38,978 bases of DNA, from NCBI GenBank assembly GCA_026770575.1, contig MU657242.1:164455-203432 (forward strand), in the 5' to 3' direction. This DNA comes from Pelagophyceae sp. CCMP2097. Its lineage: Eukaryota; Sar; Pelagophyceae. Positions 1-9,331 of the stretch are shown here, piece after piece; position 1 is the first letter of the stretch; each line of letters starts with the position of its first letter. Made by a program: the position numbers and the translations under genes. The notes under the pieces are model-generated. The model ran no database searches. It worked only from the letters and a program-made list of their open reading frames with translations, and was not told the DNA's origin.

Positions 1-21
1 GTTTGTTTACAATCCTCAACA

Positions 22-82
22 CCGACGTTAATCCTGGCAAAAGGGATTTCCGGTCCCAGTGCCAGGAGCCAGATCAGAAGTG
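22..82. repeat. Dispersed hairpin repeat, copy 1
   Basis: About 60 bp closely repeated at 570-632. The core runs from CTGGCAAAAGGG to GTGCCAGGAGCCAG. Inside it CTGGCA pairs with TGCCAG and GGGA with TCCC, so each copy can fold into a short hairpin. The two copies differ at scattered positions, so this is an old duplication. Function is unknown; it may be a fragment of a mobile element, since the neighbourhood is rich in other repeats. Confidence 0.6.
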
Positions 83-129
83 TATATAAACACATCACAA
101 TGTCATTATATGTTATTTATTATTATTAT

Positions 130-322
130 TAGGAAGTCCTTTCCCCTATTGGATTCGGGATCCCCTATTGGATTCCAACCTCCTTCTGAACTTTTTCACA
201 CTTTTTAAGCTCTTGGATTGGTGCAAAAATGCTTTTTCTGAACAAATTGCATTTTCAAGCCCTCTCATTGGCCATTCCGAATCCAATAGGGAGCAGAATC
301 CAATAGGGGACGGAACTTCCTA
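130..322. mobile_element. MITE-like foldback element
   Basis: The two ends form a long inverted repeat of about 45 bp. The left arm (130-176) begins TAGGAAGT and the right arm (277-322) ends ACTTCCTA, so they are complementary at the tips. Each arm contains the motif CCTATTGGATTC twice, so the arm is itself a duplication. The unrelated centre is about 100 bp. The element is flanked on both sides by TATTAT (124-129 and 323-328), which could be a target-site duplication, although the flank is simple AT-rich sequence and this could be chance. No transposase is encoded, which fits a non-autonomous element. Confidence 0.55.
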
Positions 323-345
323 TATTATTTCCATATAATTGTATA

Positions 346-417
346 CCGGATTCGAACCGGCGACCTCGGGCTGTTCCAAACAATATGCCGGATTCGAACC
401 GGCGACCTCGGGCTGTT
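346..417 (-). repeat. Tandem tRNA 3'-half-like repeat
   Basis: A 30-bp unit occurs twice, at 346-375 and 388-417, with a 42-bp period. On the minus strand it reads as a variable loop plus a perfect T arm (GCCGG, TTCGAAT, CCGGC). No matching D arm, anticodon arm or acceptor 5' strand could be found next to either copy, so these are not complete tRNA genes. They look like copies of a tRNA 3' half, as in tRNA-derived SINEs or tRNA fragments. Confidence 0.5.
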
Positions 418-569
418 AGTAGACACACATGTGTACTCAGCTGCGGAGCAACAGGGGGCACAAGCGGTTGACGGGGTCAGGGGGGAGAAAAACCACTTGA
501 TCCAAGAAGCAGCCGAGACTGCACATCAAGGGGCGGCTGTTGACATGAAATTATGACACCATCTGTCAC

Positions 570-632
570 TGACGTATGCCCTGGCAAAAGGGAATTCCTG
601 TCCCAGTGCCAGGAGCCAGTTAAGAAAAGTGT
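570..632. repeat. Dispersed hairpin repeat, copy 2
   Basis: Second copy of the repeat at 22-82, in the same orientation. It keeps the CTGGCA/TGCCAG and GGGA/TCCC pairings. The 633-900 stretch after it holds only AT-rich sequence in which I see no gene. Confidence 0.6.
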
Positions 633-950
633 GGTGGGGGCAGCTAACGCGACGCGTGTCGTGGACGAGCAGGGCGCGGACGAGCAGAAGTCGGGTAGCG
701 GTTACATTTTTTCGTTATTTTCTCCATTTTCGTTGTCGTTGTCGGAAACTTTTGAATAGACGCTCTTAAAGCCAGCCATTTATTTGAAAATGGTGATATT
801 GTTAGAAAATGCGGTTACGAAAATTTTATTGCGGCAGAAGATGGTAATTGCAACAACAACGTAGTTTCAACGGACGGCGATACAGCGGCTGCGTCACAGC
901 GAAACAGACCAGCATTAGTAACGGATGGCCGCTGCGCGGCGTTTTCTTAC

Positions 951-1064
951 GAGCTGGCACGCCTTGGAGCAGTAATGACGCGATTTGCATTTGGCGCAGT
1001 GCTTGCCGTTCGGCGCGACGCAGACGCAGCAGGGCGGCGGGGCGGCGGCCGGTGGCTCGGCCAT
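951..1064 (-). pseudogene. Orphan MYND zinc-finger first exon
   Basis: From an ATG at 1062-1064 the minus strand encodes 38 residues with the front of a MYND zinc finger: PCCVC, then HCAKCKSRHYCSKACQ. It is followed by a consensus donor (GTAAGA at 945-950). No continuation with the expected WKRGH..C end was found downstream, where the AT-rich repeat island begins. It closely resembles the start of the intact MYND-RING-Sel1 gene at 9332-10345. Most likely it is the 5' end of a truncated paralogue, perhaps cut by repeat insertion. Unlike the intact gene it keeps all the early cysteines (CCVC). A distant missing exon outside the window cannot be excluded. Confidence 0.5.
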
Positions 1065-1336
1065 AGGTCCCGGAGGGTCGGCGAGGCCGCTGCGCCTCGC
1101 TGACCTCACCGAGTTAAACCGAGCGGCACCGATATCCGGCGGCGATTCTATCGCAACACCGGTTGATAAGCAAGCCCTCTCCCCGCTCGGTCCTCGAAGA
1201 ACTTGGCTGTGTTCCTTCGAGGTCCCTTTGTCGAGACGGGCAAGCCTCGTGCCTCGGCGGCACCGTGCCGTCTCTCGGCTCGAACGGATATGCGCATCGG
1301 GGATCATCCGTTAAGGAAATGGTGCGTCCTTCCTCG

Positions 1337-1807
1337 TCACGCGGCGTGCGCCGCCGCGAGGGACGCCTGGAGCTTGTCGACCGCCGCCGCGGCGTCGGCG
1401 CCCCCCTTGGCCGCCGCGCGCTTGAAGAAACGCAGCGCCTCGTTGAGCTCCCGCGGCACGCCCTGGCCGTTTGCGTGACACGCGCCGAGGTTGTAGAGCA
1501 CTTTTGGCTGGCCCTGCGCCGCGGCGAGGCGGTACCACCGCATGGCCTCGTCGTACGACTGCGCCACGCCGTAGCCGCCGTAGAACATCACGCCGAGACA
1601 GTATTGCGCAATAGGAAAGCCAGGCGGCGAGACTTCGGCGGGGCCCGCGTCCGTGCCGCGCGCCGCCCAGTTCGCTGGGTCGGCGTAGTCCGGCGCCGGG
1701 CCAAAGGCGCCGGACGCGTCTTGTTCGGCGTGGGTCTGATCTGGGATTGAGCCGACAAAGGCTTGGTACGCAAGCCTGTGCGCCCACGTCGAAAAAGTGA
1801 GGCCCAT
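1337..1807 (-). CDS. Truncated Sel1-repeat protein
   Basis: The minus strand from about 1630 to 1337 encodes two and a half Sel1 (TPR-like) repeats, with the motifs AQYCLGVMFYGGYGVAQSYD, LYNLGACHANGQGVP and EALRFFKRAAAKGG. They are nearly the same as the last repeats of the intact gene at 9332-10345, and the DNA is also very similar from the codons for GFP.AQYC onward. The frame is open back to an ATG at 1807, but that upstream stretch has no Sel1 character and overlaps the RCC1 start on the other strand. No MYND or RING precedes it. I read it as a partial gene duplication. The lone MYND exon at 951-1064 lies downstream in the wrong order to belong to it. Confidence 0.45.
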   Translation of the reverse strand: MGLTFSTWAHRLAYQAFVGSIPDQTHAEQDASGAFGPAPDYADPANWAARGTDAGPAEVSPPGFPIAQYCLGVMFYGGYGVAQSYDEAMRWYRLAAAQGQPKVLYNLGACHANGQGVPRELNEALRFFKRAAAKGGADAAAAVDKLQASLAAAHAA

Positions 1808-3378
1808 CTCGGAGGAGCGCCCGGTGGACCGCAGACCGCGCCGCGTCGCCGCCGGCGGGCCGTCGATGGAGCCTCTCTCGACGGCCGGCGGCGATGCATC
1901 GACAGCCGCCGAAGGCGATGCATCGACGGCGGATGCACCGGCGGCGGACCCTTTGATGGCGACCGCGTGCCTCGAAGCGCTGCCGCCGGGCGTCTTCGCG
2001 CGGCACGTTGCGCCGTGCCTTTCGTTCGAGGACGCGGGCCAGCTTTTTGGGGTCAAATTGCTGCGCGGCGCGGCAGAAGAAACCGCTCTAACGTTCGCGC
2101 GGCACTGCGGCATCATCCTGGCTCGATCTCGGCGCTCGGCGGCAAGAAGCGCGCGCCGTACCGACGGCCAACTCTTGCTGATGCAGCTCGCCGCGTCGAA
2201 GCGCCTTTGGGGCACGTTGGCCGCGTCGGACGACGTGGGTGTGGTAGTGCGGCACGGAAGGTGCTACACTTTCGGCCGCGGCAAAGACGGCCTCGGCCGG
2301 CTGGCAGACGACGACGACTGGCCAGCCTGTGGCACGCCGCGGCGCGTCTGTGGCTTGAGCGGCGTGCGCGCTGTGGCGTGCGGGTGCCATTTTGTGGTCG
2401 CCATCGATAGCGCGCAAACGTTGTGGGCGTGGGGCGCCAACGACGTCGGCCAACTCGGCGTCGGCGACCTTTTAGACCGCCCGAAGCCGACGCGCGTCTC
2501 CGCGGGCGCGACGGCCGTGGCCGCGCACGGGGCGCGGGCGGCGTGCGTCGCGGAAGGAAGACTCTTCGTCTGGGGCGAACCCTTTAAAAACGGTCCGGCG
2601 GTGACGACGCCGCGCCGCCTCGACGTCGAACAAGGCGATGCGGCGGTCCAGTGCGGCTTCGTCTCCGTCGCGTTGGGTTACTCGTTTGGCTCTGCGGTGA
2701 CGGCCCACGGCGGCCTCGTATGCTTCGGCCAAGACTTTGCACCGCCGCGCCGCATCCCATTGCGCGGCGTCGTCCAGGCCGCCGTGGGCCACGGCCACTG
2801 CCTCGCGCTCGTCCGCGGCGCCGACGGGCAGCGAAGCGTCTTTGGGTTTGGGGAAAACGACCATGGACAGATCGCGCCGCGTGTTCGGTTCGTGCATATG
2901 CGCGACACGGCCTTGTCCGAGGCGCGGCCGCGCCGCGTCGACGTCGGCGGGCGAGCGGCGGTGGTGTCCGTTCATGCCGGTCATTTTTCAAGCGTGAGTC
3001 CGCGGCAGGGATGCGGAGGGGCGTCGACGGCGCCGTTGGATTGCAAAAGTGTCCCTCGCCTCGAAAGCGCACCGTCGGACCGTCCGCTGGCAGGCTGTCG
3101 TCTGCGCCAACGGCACGCTGTGGCTCTGGGGAGACGGCACCTCGGGCGAGCTCGCGTCGGAGATGCACCGCGGCGATCCGGTGCCGGCGGCGCTGGTCGG
3201 GGTCGTTGCGTACGCCGGGCTGGCGAATTGTGTTGCGGCCACGTCGCACGGCCTCTACGCCTGGGGCCGCGCCTGCGTCCGCCTCGCCGACGCCCAAGGC
3301 GGAGAGGCCAACGCCGGCGGCCTACGAATAATCCGCGAGGCCACGGCCTTCCACGTCGTCGAAACCACCGAGACGTAG
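1797..3378 (+). CDS. RCC1-repeat (seven-blade propeller) protein
   Basis: Two exons, 1797-2993 and 3094-3378, joined in phase 0 across a 100-bp GTGAGT...CAG intron, give 493 residues. The intron falls inside a repeat: HFSS is followed after splicing by AVVCANGTLWLWG, restoring the RCC1 consensus. Seven RCC1-type repeats are visible through their aromatic-Gly-x-Gly-x-Gly cores, for example TLWAWGANDVGQLG, FGFGENDHGQI and LWLWGDGTSGELA. Before the propeller, residues about 58-82 (LPPGVFARHVAPCLSFEDAG) resemble an F-box helix pair, so it could be an F-box/RCC1 adaptor; that is inference. RCC1 repeats can act in Ran exchange or as general protein- or chromatin-binding scaffolds, and the actual partner is not predictable. 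An unspliced reading through the intron gives a longer but meaningless tail. Confidence 0.85.
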
Positions 3379-3407
3379 AAACGTCCTCAACAATGGTTCC
3401 TCCATTT

Positions 3408-4768
3408 TTAGACCGTGGCGACGTTGGTAACGTGATGGACGATGGATCGGAGGTGCGCTTGCGATGGAAACATGAAGTTGTCGTTTCGCTGTCGTCGACA
3501 TCGTCGAACGAGCCAATGCGAAGCCCGGGATGCCGTCGCGTGGCGTGCGGAGGAGCGGTGGTCCGTGTCGTAGGTGACACCATTTTTGACCTCGCGGCCC
3601 GACGCCGCGGCCGCGCGAGCATTTTTCGTCCTGCATCTTCTTCTCGACCATCTCCTCCCTCCGCAGCTGCGCCTCCACAGCTGCGCCTTGACGTTCCCCA
3701 GCTGCAACGCTCTGGCCCGCAGATCTGCGATGTGGCCGGCGTCGGCGGCTGCTCGCGCGTCGCACTCGGCCTGGCGCGCCTCGATGGCGGTCTGGCGCGT
3801 GTCGGCCTCGATCTCACGCGCGTTGGCCTCGACGTCGGCGGTTTGGGAGGGTTTAAAGGCCTCGGCGGCGCGCGGCAGAGCCGCAAACGCTTCTCGACGG
3901 ACTTGTGCCCAGGGTCGTACTTGACCTGGAGTCGGCGTCGTATACGGCATGCAAGTCATCTGAGGGGATGCGCGCACCTCTGTCAGCTTCGCCTCCAAGA
4001 CCTCTCTTCGGCCGCCGCCGGCGTCGTACGTCAGCCGGGCTTGGAGCGGGACCTTGAGCTTTGTGGAGTATAATTCTTCCAGCGTTGGCAGATTTAAAGC
4101 GGTGCCGGGCATGGCCAAGCGGACGTAAGCGTCGACGGCCAAGGCCGCTTCCCTCTCTTCGGCAAAGTAGCCTAGGTGCTACACGCGGCCGTCCAAACCC
4201 TGCCCGCGTCGCGTGCGCGGCCCATTTGTTCGCGCGGCGCGCATTGCTGCGCAAGGCCACGCCATAGTACTCGGACGACTTGACCTGTTCATAAAAGCGG
4301 CCGAGAAGGCGAAAAGTGGGCGGTCCCACGCACGGGCTTTGCGAATAGCTTGCCGTCCTTTTTCGAGTTTCCCCGGCGAATGTGCTGCAGGCCCATTCGG
4401 TAGACGGCGGCGTCGTACGCGCGCGCCGCTTCCTCTTCGAACTCAAAGTAGCCGAGAGCCACTTTAATACCGTCGGCGCCGTTGACTGTCGCGTACCACG
4501 TGCCGTGATCATGAGACCAGCTCACGCCCACGAACCGCGAAGAGTGCGCTCGACCCCGCCTTGCGAGCTTCACCGCGCCCGCCGACGCGGCGCTCGGCCG
4601 CTTCGAGCCGCAATGCGCTGCCGTTTCGGCGCCGCGGTCCGAGAGGGCGGCGACATGGACCGCCGAAGTGCATGCGTCGGCCATGCGAGCGCTGATGGCG
4701 GCCATGGCCTCAAAGTCCGCGCGCGCGCTGCGCAGGCACGCGGCCACGTCGGCGCTCATAGATGCCAT
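3408..4768 (-). pseudogene. Decayed AP2-domain protein
   Basis: Paralogue of the gene at 5041-6351, on the other strand. The ATG at 4768 starts an N-terminus like that of the intact copy. A good AP2 domain follows (SSRFVGVSWSHDHGTWYATV, then ALGYFEFEEEAARAYDAAVY). The second AP2-like module (VKSSEYYGVALRSNARRANK) then breaks: an extra base shifts the frame near 4215, and the in-frame CAG of the sister copy is TAG here. Sequence matching the sister resumes (YFAEEREAALAVDAYVRLAMPGTALNLPTLEEL, split here by reading), as does the VKYDP.HKSVEKR exon after a GTGCGC...CAG intron. Beyond that the frame drifts into an alanine/glutamate-rich coiled-coil-like stretch needing further shifts. Two or more lesions argue for a pseudogene, although a truncated single-AP2 product is possible. 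Confidence 0.6.
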
Positions 4769-5040
4769 GACGCGCCGCGCAAGGGGAGACGCGGCGCCGC
4801 GAGTGCCGCACAGGCCGCGAACGCGAACGCCGCCGGCGCCGACTCGGCCGCCCGGCCCGGAGGCGCGAGTTATTGCTGAAATTAGGTGATGTGTTTTGGC
4901 GATATTCTCGACGAAACTTGAAGAATCTCTCGACCTCGGCGGGCCGCGCTGCGGCCGGTTATCCGACAAAGGTGCGCAGCGCAGCGCGGCTCTGCGACGC
5001 GCTGACCGGCAACCCACGCGACGTGTGACGCTCGCGCGTT
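4769..5040. promoter_or_regulatory. Shared promoter interval of AP2 pair
   Basis: A 272-bp interval between the divergent start codons of the two AP2 paralogues at 4768 (minus) and 5041 (plus). By position it should hold both promoters. I see no TATA box or other recognisable element, only GC-rich sequence around a short AT-richer patch at about 4870-4925. Confidence 0.35.
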
Positions 5041-6351
5041 ATGGCGGCGCTGAGCCCGGAGCTGGCCGCGTTCATCAGCAGCTCGCGCGCGATCTCTCGA
5101 GAAATGCTGAGGCTGAGCACGCGCCAGTCCGTCGCGTGCGTGGCGGCGCTCGGCGACGCGGCGGTCCAGGCCGCGCCGTCGTTGCTCGGCGATTCGGCGG
5201 TCCAGGCCACGGCGTCGTCGGTCCAGGCCGCGCCGTCGAAACGGTGCGGCGTCGGCGGCGATCCCCCGACGGCCGCGCCGCCGTCGCGCGGCGCGAAACG
5301 GCCGAGCGAGGCCGCCGACACAGAAACCGTCGTAAAGTGCGCTCGGCGCGGGACGGCGCACTCGTCGAGGTACTATGGCGTCTCGTGGATGACGAGCCAC
5401 GGGAAATGGCTCGTTGCGTACTACGACTTGGATGGCCGACACGTGAACGTGGGCTTCTCCGCCGTCGAAGGGGACGCGGCGCGGACGTACAACGCGGCCG
5501 TGATCCGAGCGAACCTGGCGCACATCCGCCCGCTGAATTTGGAAAAGGACGGCGTCCTGCTCGAGAAACCGGTGCGCGCTTTGCTTATCAATATGACATC
5601 GTTCACACGAATCAATCCTGATGACCCTCCTCGCGCAGGAAAAGACGTCCGAGTTCCGCGGCATCTCCTTGAACGTCAAGAATAATCGCTGGCAGGCCAT
5701 TATTAGGCGCGGCAAGCGCCACGGCCTCGACGGGAGAGTGCAGCGCCTCGGCTTCTTCGAAGACGAGCGCGACGCGGGCTTGGCCGTCGACTCGTTCGCG
5801 AGGCTGCACTTGCCGGGCACAGCTCTCAACTTCCCGACGCTCGACGAGCTCTACGTCTCGAGACTCAAGGTACACACCATGATTGAAGAGACAAGGCCAA
5901 GTGTTACATCTCATTCGTGCTCGGGACGACGCTCCCGAACCGTAGGTCCCGCTGCGAGTCCGGTTGACGTACGACGTCAGCGGCGGCAGGCGAGAGGTCA
6001 TCGCGGCGCAACTTACTAAGGTGGGTCGTCAGAAGAAAGCCGCTGCCGTCGACGACTCGCAGTCACTCGGACGCTTACTAGGTGAAGTACGACCCGTCGC
6101 ACAAATCTGTCGAGAAGCGCGGCGTGTGGCGGTACCGCGTGAAGCTCGAGGACGCGCAGACGGCGAAGACGCTCGGCTTGCAAGCGACGTTCTGGGACCC
6201 GGTCACCGGCGACCATTCTCGATTCGCCGCCTGCGACTACCGGCAAGCCGCGCCGCGCCAAAAAGGGCCGTCCGCGCGCAAGAAGGCAACACCCGTGCCC
6301 AAGGCGGCCTCGGCGCTTTCCCGTAGCAGCGAGGAGCCCCTCCAATATTGA
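5041..6351 (+). CDS. Two-AP2-domain DNA-binding protein
   Basis: Four exons (5041-5571, 5639-5869, 5946-6020, 6082-6351), all joined in phase 0, encode 368 residues. Residues 1-100 are alanine-rich with a short VQAAPS repeat. The first AP2 domain is at about 109-166 (SSRYYGVSWMTSHGKW, then VGFSAVEGDAARTYNAAV). The second, more divergent one is at about 182-242 (SEFRGISLNVKNNRW, then LGFFEDERDAGLAVDSFARL). A basic tail (PRQKGPSARKKATP) follows. AP2 domains bind DNA through a three-strand sheet, so a sequence-specific transcription factor is likely; its targets are unknown. Introns are short (67-76 bp). The decayed paralogue at 3408-4768 shares several exon borders, which supports this model. 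The gene lies head to head with that paralogue. Confidence 0.8.
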
Positions 6352-6525
6352 AATCACATGTTTTCAACGTCGGACGTTCGAGAAGGCCCCTCGCGAAGAT
6401 GCTGTCCGCGTGGCTCGGTCGAGCTGGGCTGCTCTCGCCAAGTCTCATTCTGCGGTACGGGCAAGGTCAGTGGGTTACGTCGGACCGCGTCCTCGGCAGA
6501 ACGGGCCGCTCTCGAGAGCCCTTCT

Positions 6526-8987
6526 TCAGAGCGCGAGCGTGAGCGTCTCTGTGGCCGGCACCGCTTGGCAGAGGAGGACGATGCCGTCGTCGACGAGCGG
6601 CTTTGAATTCAGCCTGCCTTTGTAGGTAACTTCGCCGCCAATGCAATGCGCCGCGCACGTGCCGCAACTCCCGGATCGGCAGCCAGAGTCCGGGTTGAGG
6701 CCGATTCGCTCGAGGAGCTCGAGGAGTGTTTCTTTGGATTCCCACTCGACTTCCTTTCCTGTAATGGCGAGGCGGACGCGGCATTTTTCAGCCGGCGCCT
6801 TTTCCTCCACCGCCACCGCCGCGTGCCTTCGCAGCGACGCCGGGCCAAAGGCCTCGCTGCGGATAGACGAATCGGCGACGCCGGCGTCGATGAGATAGTC
6901 GTACATTGCCTACGGTCGTACATTCACATGGCCTGTGACGACACCAGCGTTGCCGGGTCGATTCCGCAAACGTCCTTTCCAGGGCAGTCTGACCTGCGCG
7001 AACGTGGGCGGCCCGCAGACGAAGTACTCTGCGTCGGTTGAGAAGCCGTGCGCTTGCAGCATTGCCGCGTCGATGCGTTTCTGCGGCGCCGCGGCGTCTA
7101 AACGCGGCGCCGCGGCGTCGCGCGTGGCGACTGCGAAGACGCGGATATTCGAGTGCGCCAAAGATAGGGCTTTGCATTCTTCTGCAAACGCGCGTTCGCG
7201 GCACGAGTGGAGGAGCGTGCAACTTCGGCCGTTTGGCATTTGTGCGAGTGCGCGGAGCATCGAAATCATCGGTGTCACGCCGATGCCGCCCGCGAGGAGC
7301 ACCGCCGCCCGCGGTGCGTGGGCGTCGAACGTAAACGCGCCGCGAGGCGGTAAACATATAAGGACGTCGCCGATTGCGAGTCCGTGGAGGAACGTCGACG
7401 CTACTCCTTCGAGCTTGACGCTGATGCGCGCGCACTCGCCGGGCGCCGACGACAAAGTGTACGTCCGCACGCGTTTTGCGTCGTCGCTGGCGGAGCAGTT
7501 GATGGTGAGGAATTGGCCGGGCAGGAAGGTAGGCGTTTGGCCGTCCTTTGGCTCGAGGTAAAGCGACTTGATGCCGGCGGCCTATGGAGCGACGTGTTTC
7601 AAGAGCGGGCAGTCTCAAGGGCACATGAAAGGGTCCAAAATACGCACCTCTTCGACGACTCGTGCTACGGCGTACGGCCGCCAGTCGTCGCGCTTCTTCT
7701 GCGGCAAGTCGGGCCACCGCAGCGGCGATGCGAGCCAGAGGCCGCGGTCCAGCGTGAAGCGCCAGGCCCGCTCCGTCTCGGCGGTGCCCGCAGCTTCACC
7801 GGCCACACCCCATAACACTTCCACGGTCCCTGTCAGCGTCAACACTTCGCCACTTTCAAAGTCGACGAACAAGAGTCCCGCGCGCGGGTTCAGGAGGAGG
7901 TTTCCGAGGGTGTTGTAAAAATTGTTGCCGCTATAATCCGGGATTGTCAACGTCCGCCCGTCGCATTTCACAAACCCTTTCGGCCCACCGCGGTGCGACG
8001 CGTCCGCGCCCGTCCGCGCCGAAGAGACATCCCCGCCGTCGTATGCGCTCGCGACGAAGAAGCAGTCTGCGTTTCGGATGAGTTTCAGCTCTTTCGGCCC
8101 AAATGCTGCGACGGCCACGGGCGGCGTTTCCGGCATCGCGGCCGCAGAACCGATTTGCGAGCGCTTGTGGATGTACTGCGGGCAGTTGCCAAAGGACTGG
8201 TCGACCTACGCCGGGATCAGGCCGTCTCTGGCGACAGCTCCAGCGCATCCCAACCCTGGCGACTGGCCAAGCTCTGAAGATGTATATTCCTCGCCGGGGT
8301 TCCACCCCCTCGCGAGGACGCCGCTTCAGACGTGTAGCGTGAGCCGCGGCTCGTTTGCGTCCCAGCTGCTGATTGTGGCGGTGAGTCGGTTCCTGCGCCG
8401 TGTTGCCAAGTCGATCCCCAAGAGCCCTATCCTAAGCGGCCCTCCGCCTTCGAGGCTCTCGCGCAGCGGGTCGCCCGGCAGCGGCACCGCGTTTAAATGA
8501 AGCGTCTTCGGGTCGACTGCGTCCGCGAAGCCCGCAGGACCGCAGAGCAAGGACGCCCAGACGTTTCCACCGACGGCCGCGTGGCCGACAAACACACAGC
8601 TGAGACCGCCGAAGAACTCCGCGTGCTGCCGAGGCATGTAAGGCCGGACGAAGCGCGAGCCCATCGCGTCCATGCCTGCGTCGAGGGGCGCTCGAGGAGC
8701 GAGTTGCGCGCCAGTCGCTTTCGGAAGATGTCCCTCGAGAGGCTGTAAAGACGTCCCTCGAGAGGTCCTCCGTCCGTCTCTCGCCCCCCTCACAATTCTC
8801 GGCTTTCGGAGAGGTCCTCCGTCCGTCGGCCCGCTCGGCTTTCCGGGCGCCGGTGCGCACGCTCGCGGTCGACGCCGAGTATCGTTTGAGCGGCCTTTTC
8901 ACCGTCATGAAAGGGCGCCTCGCACGCGTTCGCCGCAGCGTGCCGCGCCTCGGCGGCGGCGTACGCCGCAGATTCGCGCGGGGCCAT
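6526..8987 (-). CDS. PPOX-like / FNR-like / 2Fe-2S ferredoxin fusion
   Basis: Five exons (8987-8861, 8675-8332, 8205-7648, 7581-6994, 6909-6526) keep phase and give 666 residues. Residues 1-343 form a pyridoxamine-5'-phosphate-oxidase-like FMN-binding region: PFHDGEKAAQTILGV, MPRQHAEFFGGL, VDQSFGNCPQYI, ASHRGGPKGFV, and IPDYSGNNFYNTLGNLL. Residues about 344-560 form a ferredoxin-reductase-type module with the flavin motif RTYTLSS, the nucleotide loop GGIGVTPMISML and the CGPPTF turn. The C-terminal 90 residues are a plant-type 2Fe-2S ferredoxin with C-x4-C-x2-C (CRSGSCGTC) and a final cysteine in LLCQAVPA. The same three-part layout is known in bacterial oxidoreductases. Electrons would pass from NAD(P)H via flavin to the iron-sulfur centre and possibly the FMN domain; the substrate is unknown. 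No targeting peptide is obvious. Confidence 0.85.
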
Positions 8988-9284
8988 GGGGCCGCGGAGC
9001 GTGGCGAGAACTTCTGGAAAATTTCTGGAAGTTCGAATTTGCGGAAGCTCTCCTGGAAAACCCGGACTCTATTTTCAAACTATTCGAACTTTGCGCGCGA
9101 TGGCGCCTGAGTCGCTGTGCGAGCGCGTAGACCTCGGCTCCGCTCTTTCGGGGGCAGCCCGGCCAGCGCGCAGCCCGGTACGCGCGCGCTTTTTGCCCTC
9201 CCTCTTTGGTCGAAGAGTCTGCGACGTACGAGCGCACAAAAGGTACCCTAGGTTGGCCCTGCAGCTCGAGGGACTGCAGGCTCG
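8988..9284. promoter_or_regulatory. Divergent promoter interval with TTCTGGAA repeats
   Basis: Non-coding interval between the minus-strand fusion gene (start 8987) and the plus-strand MYND gene. It is AT-richer than its flanks. At 9012-9037 the string TTCTGGAA occurs twice, followed by TTCGAA. These are inverted TTC/GAA units like heat-shock elements, but the spacing between the two pairs is off by one base from the canonical 5-bp rhythm. A stress-response site is only a suggestion. Confidence 0.3.
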
Positions 9285-9326
9285 ATGGACGCGCCGGTGC
9301 CTGCCGTCCCCAAGCCGTGCCGCTAG
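9285..9326 (+). other. Upstream micro-ORF, duplicated gene start
   Basis: A 13-codon ORF (ATG at 9285, TAG at 9324-9326) lies just before the MYND-RING-Sel1 start at 9332 and in another frame. Its peptide MDAPVPAVPKPCR almost repeats the real N-terminus MDAPPAVPKPCC, and the DNA shows a roughly 45-bp tandem duplication of the gene start. It would act as an upstream ORF if included in the mRNA. Confidence 0.5.
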
Positions 9327-9331
9327 GATCG

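Noticed and set aside
346..480. Complete tRNA gene on the minus strand
   Set aside because: The T arm is perfect, but no D arm, anticodon stem or matching acceptor strand is present.
2994..4073. Extension of the RCC1 frame to 758 residues
   Set aside because: Reading through the intron destroys the sixth RCC1 repeat and runs antisense to the AP2 paralogue. Splicing at 2994-3093 restores the consensus.
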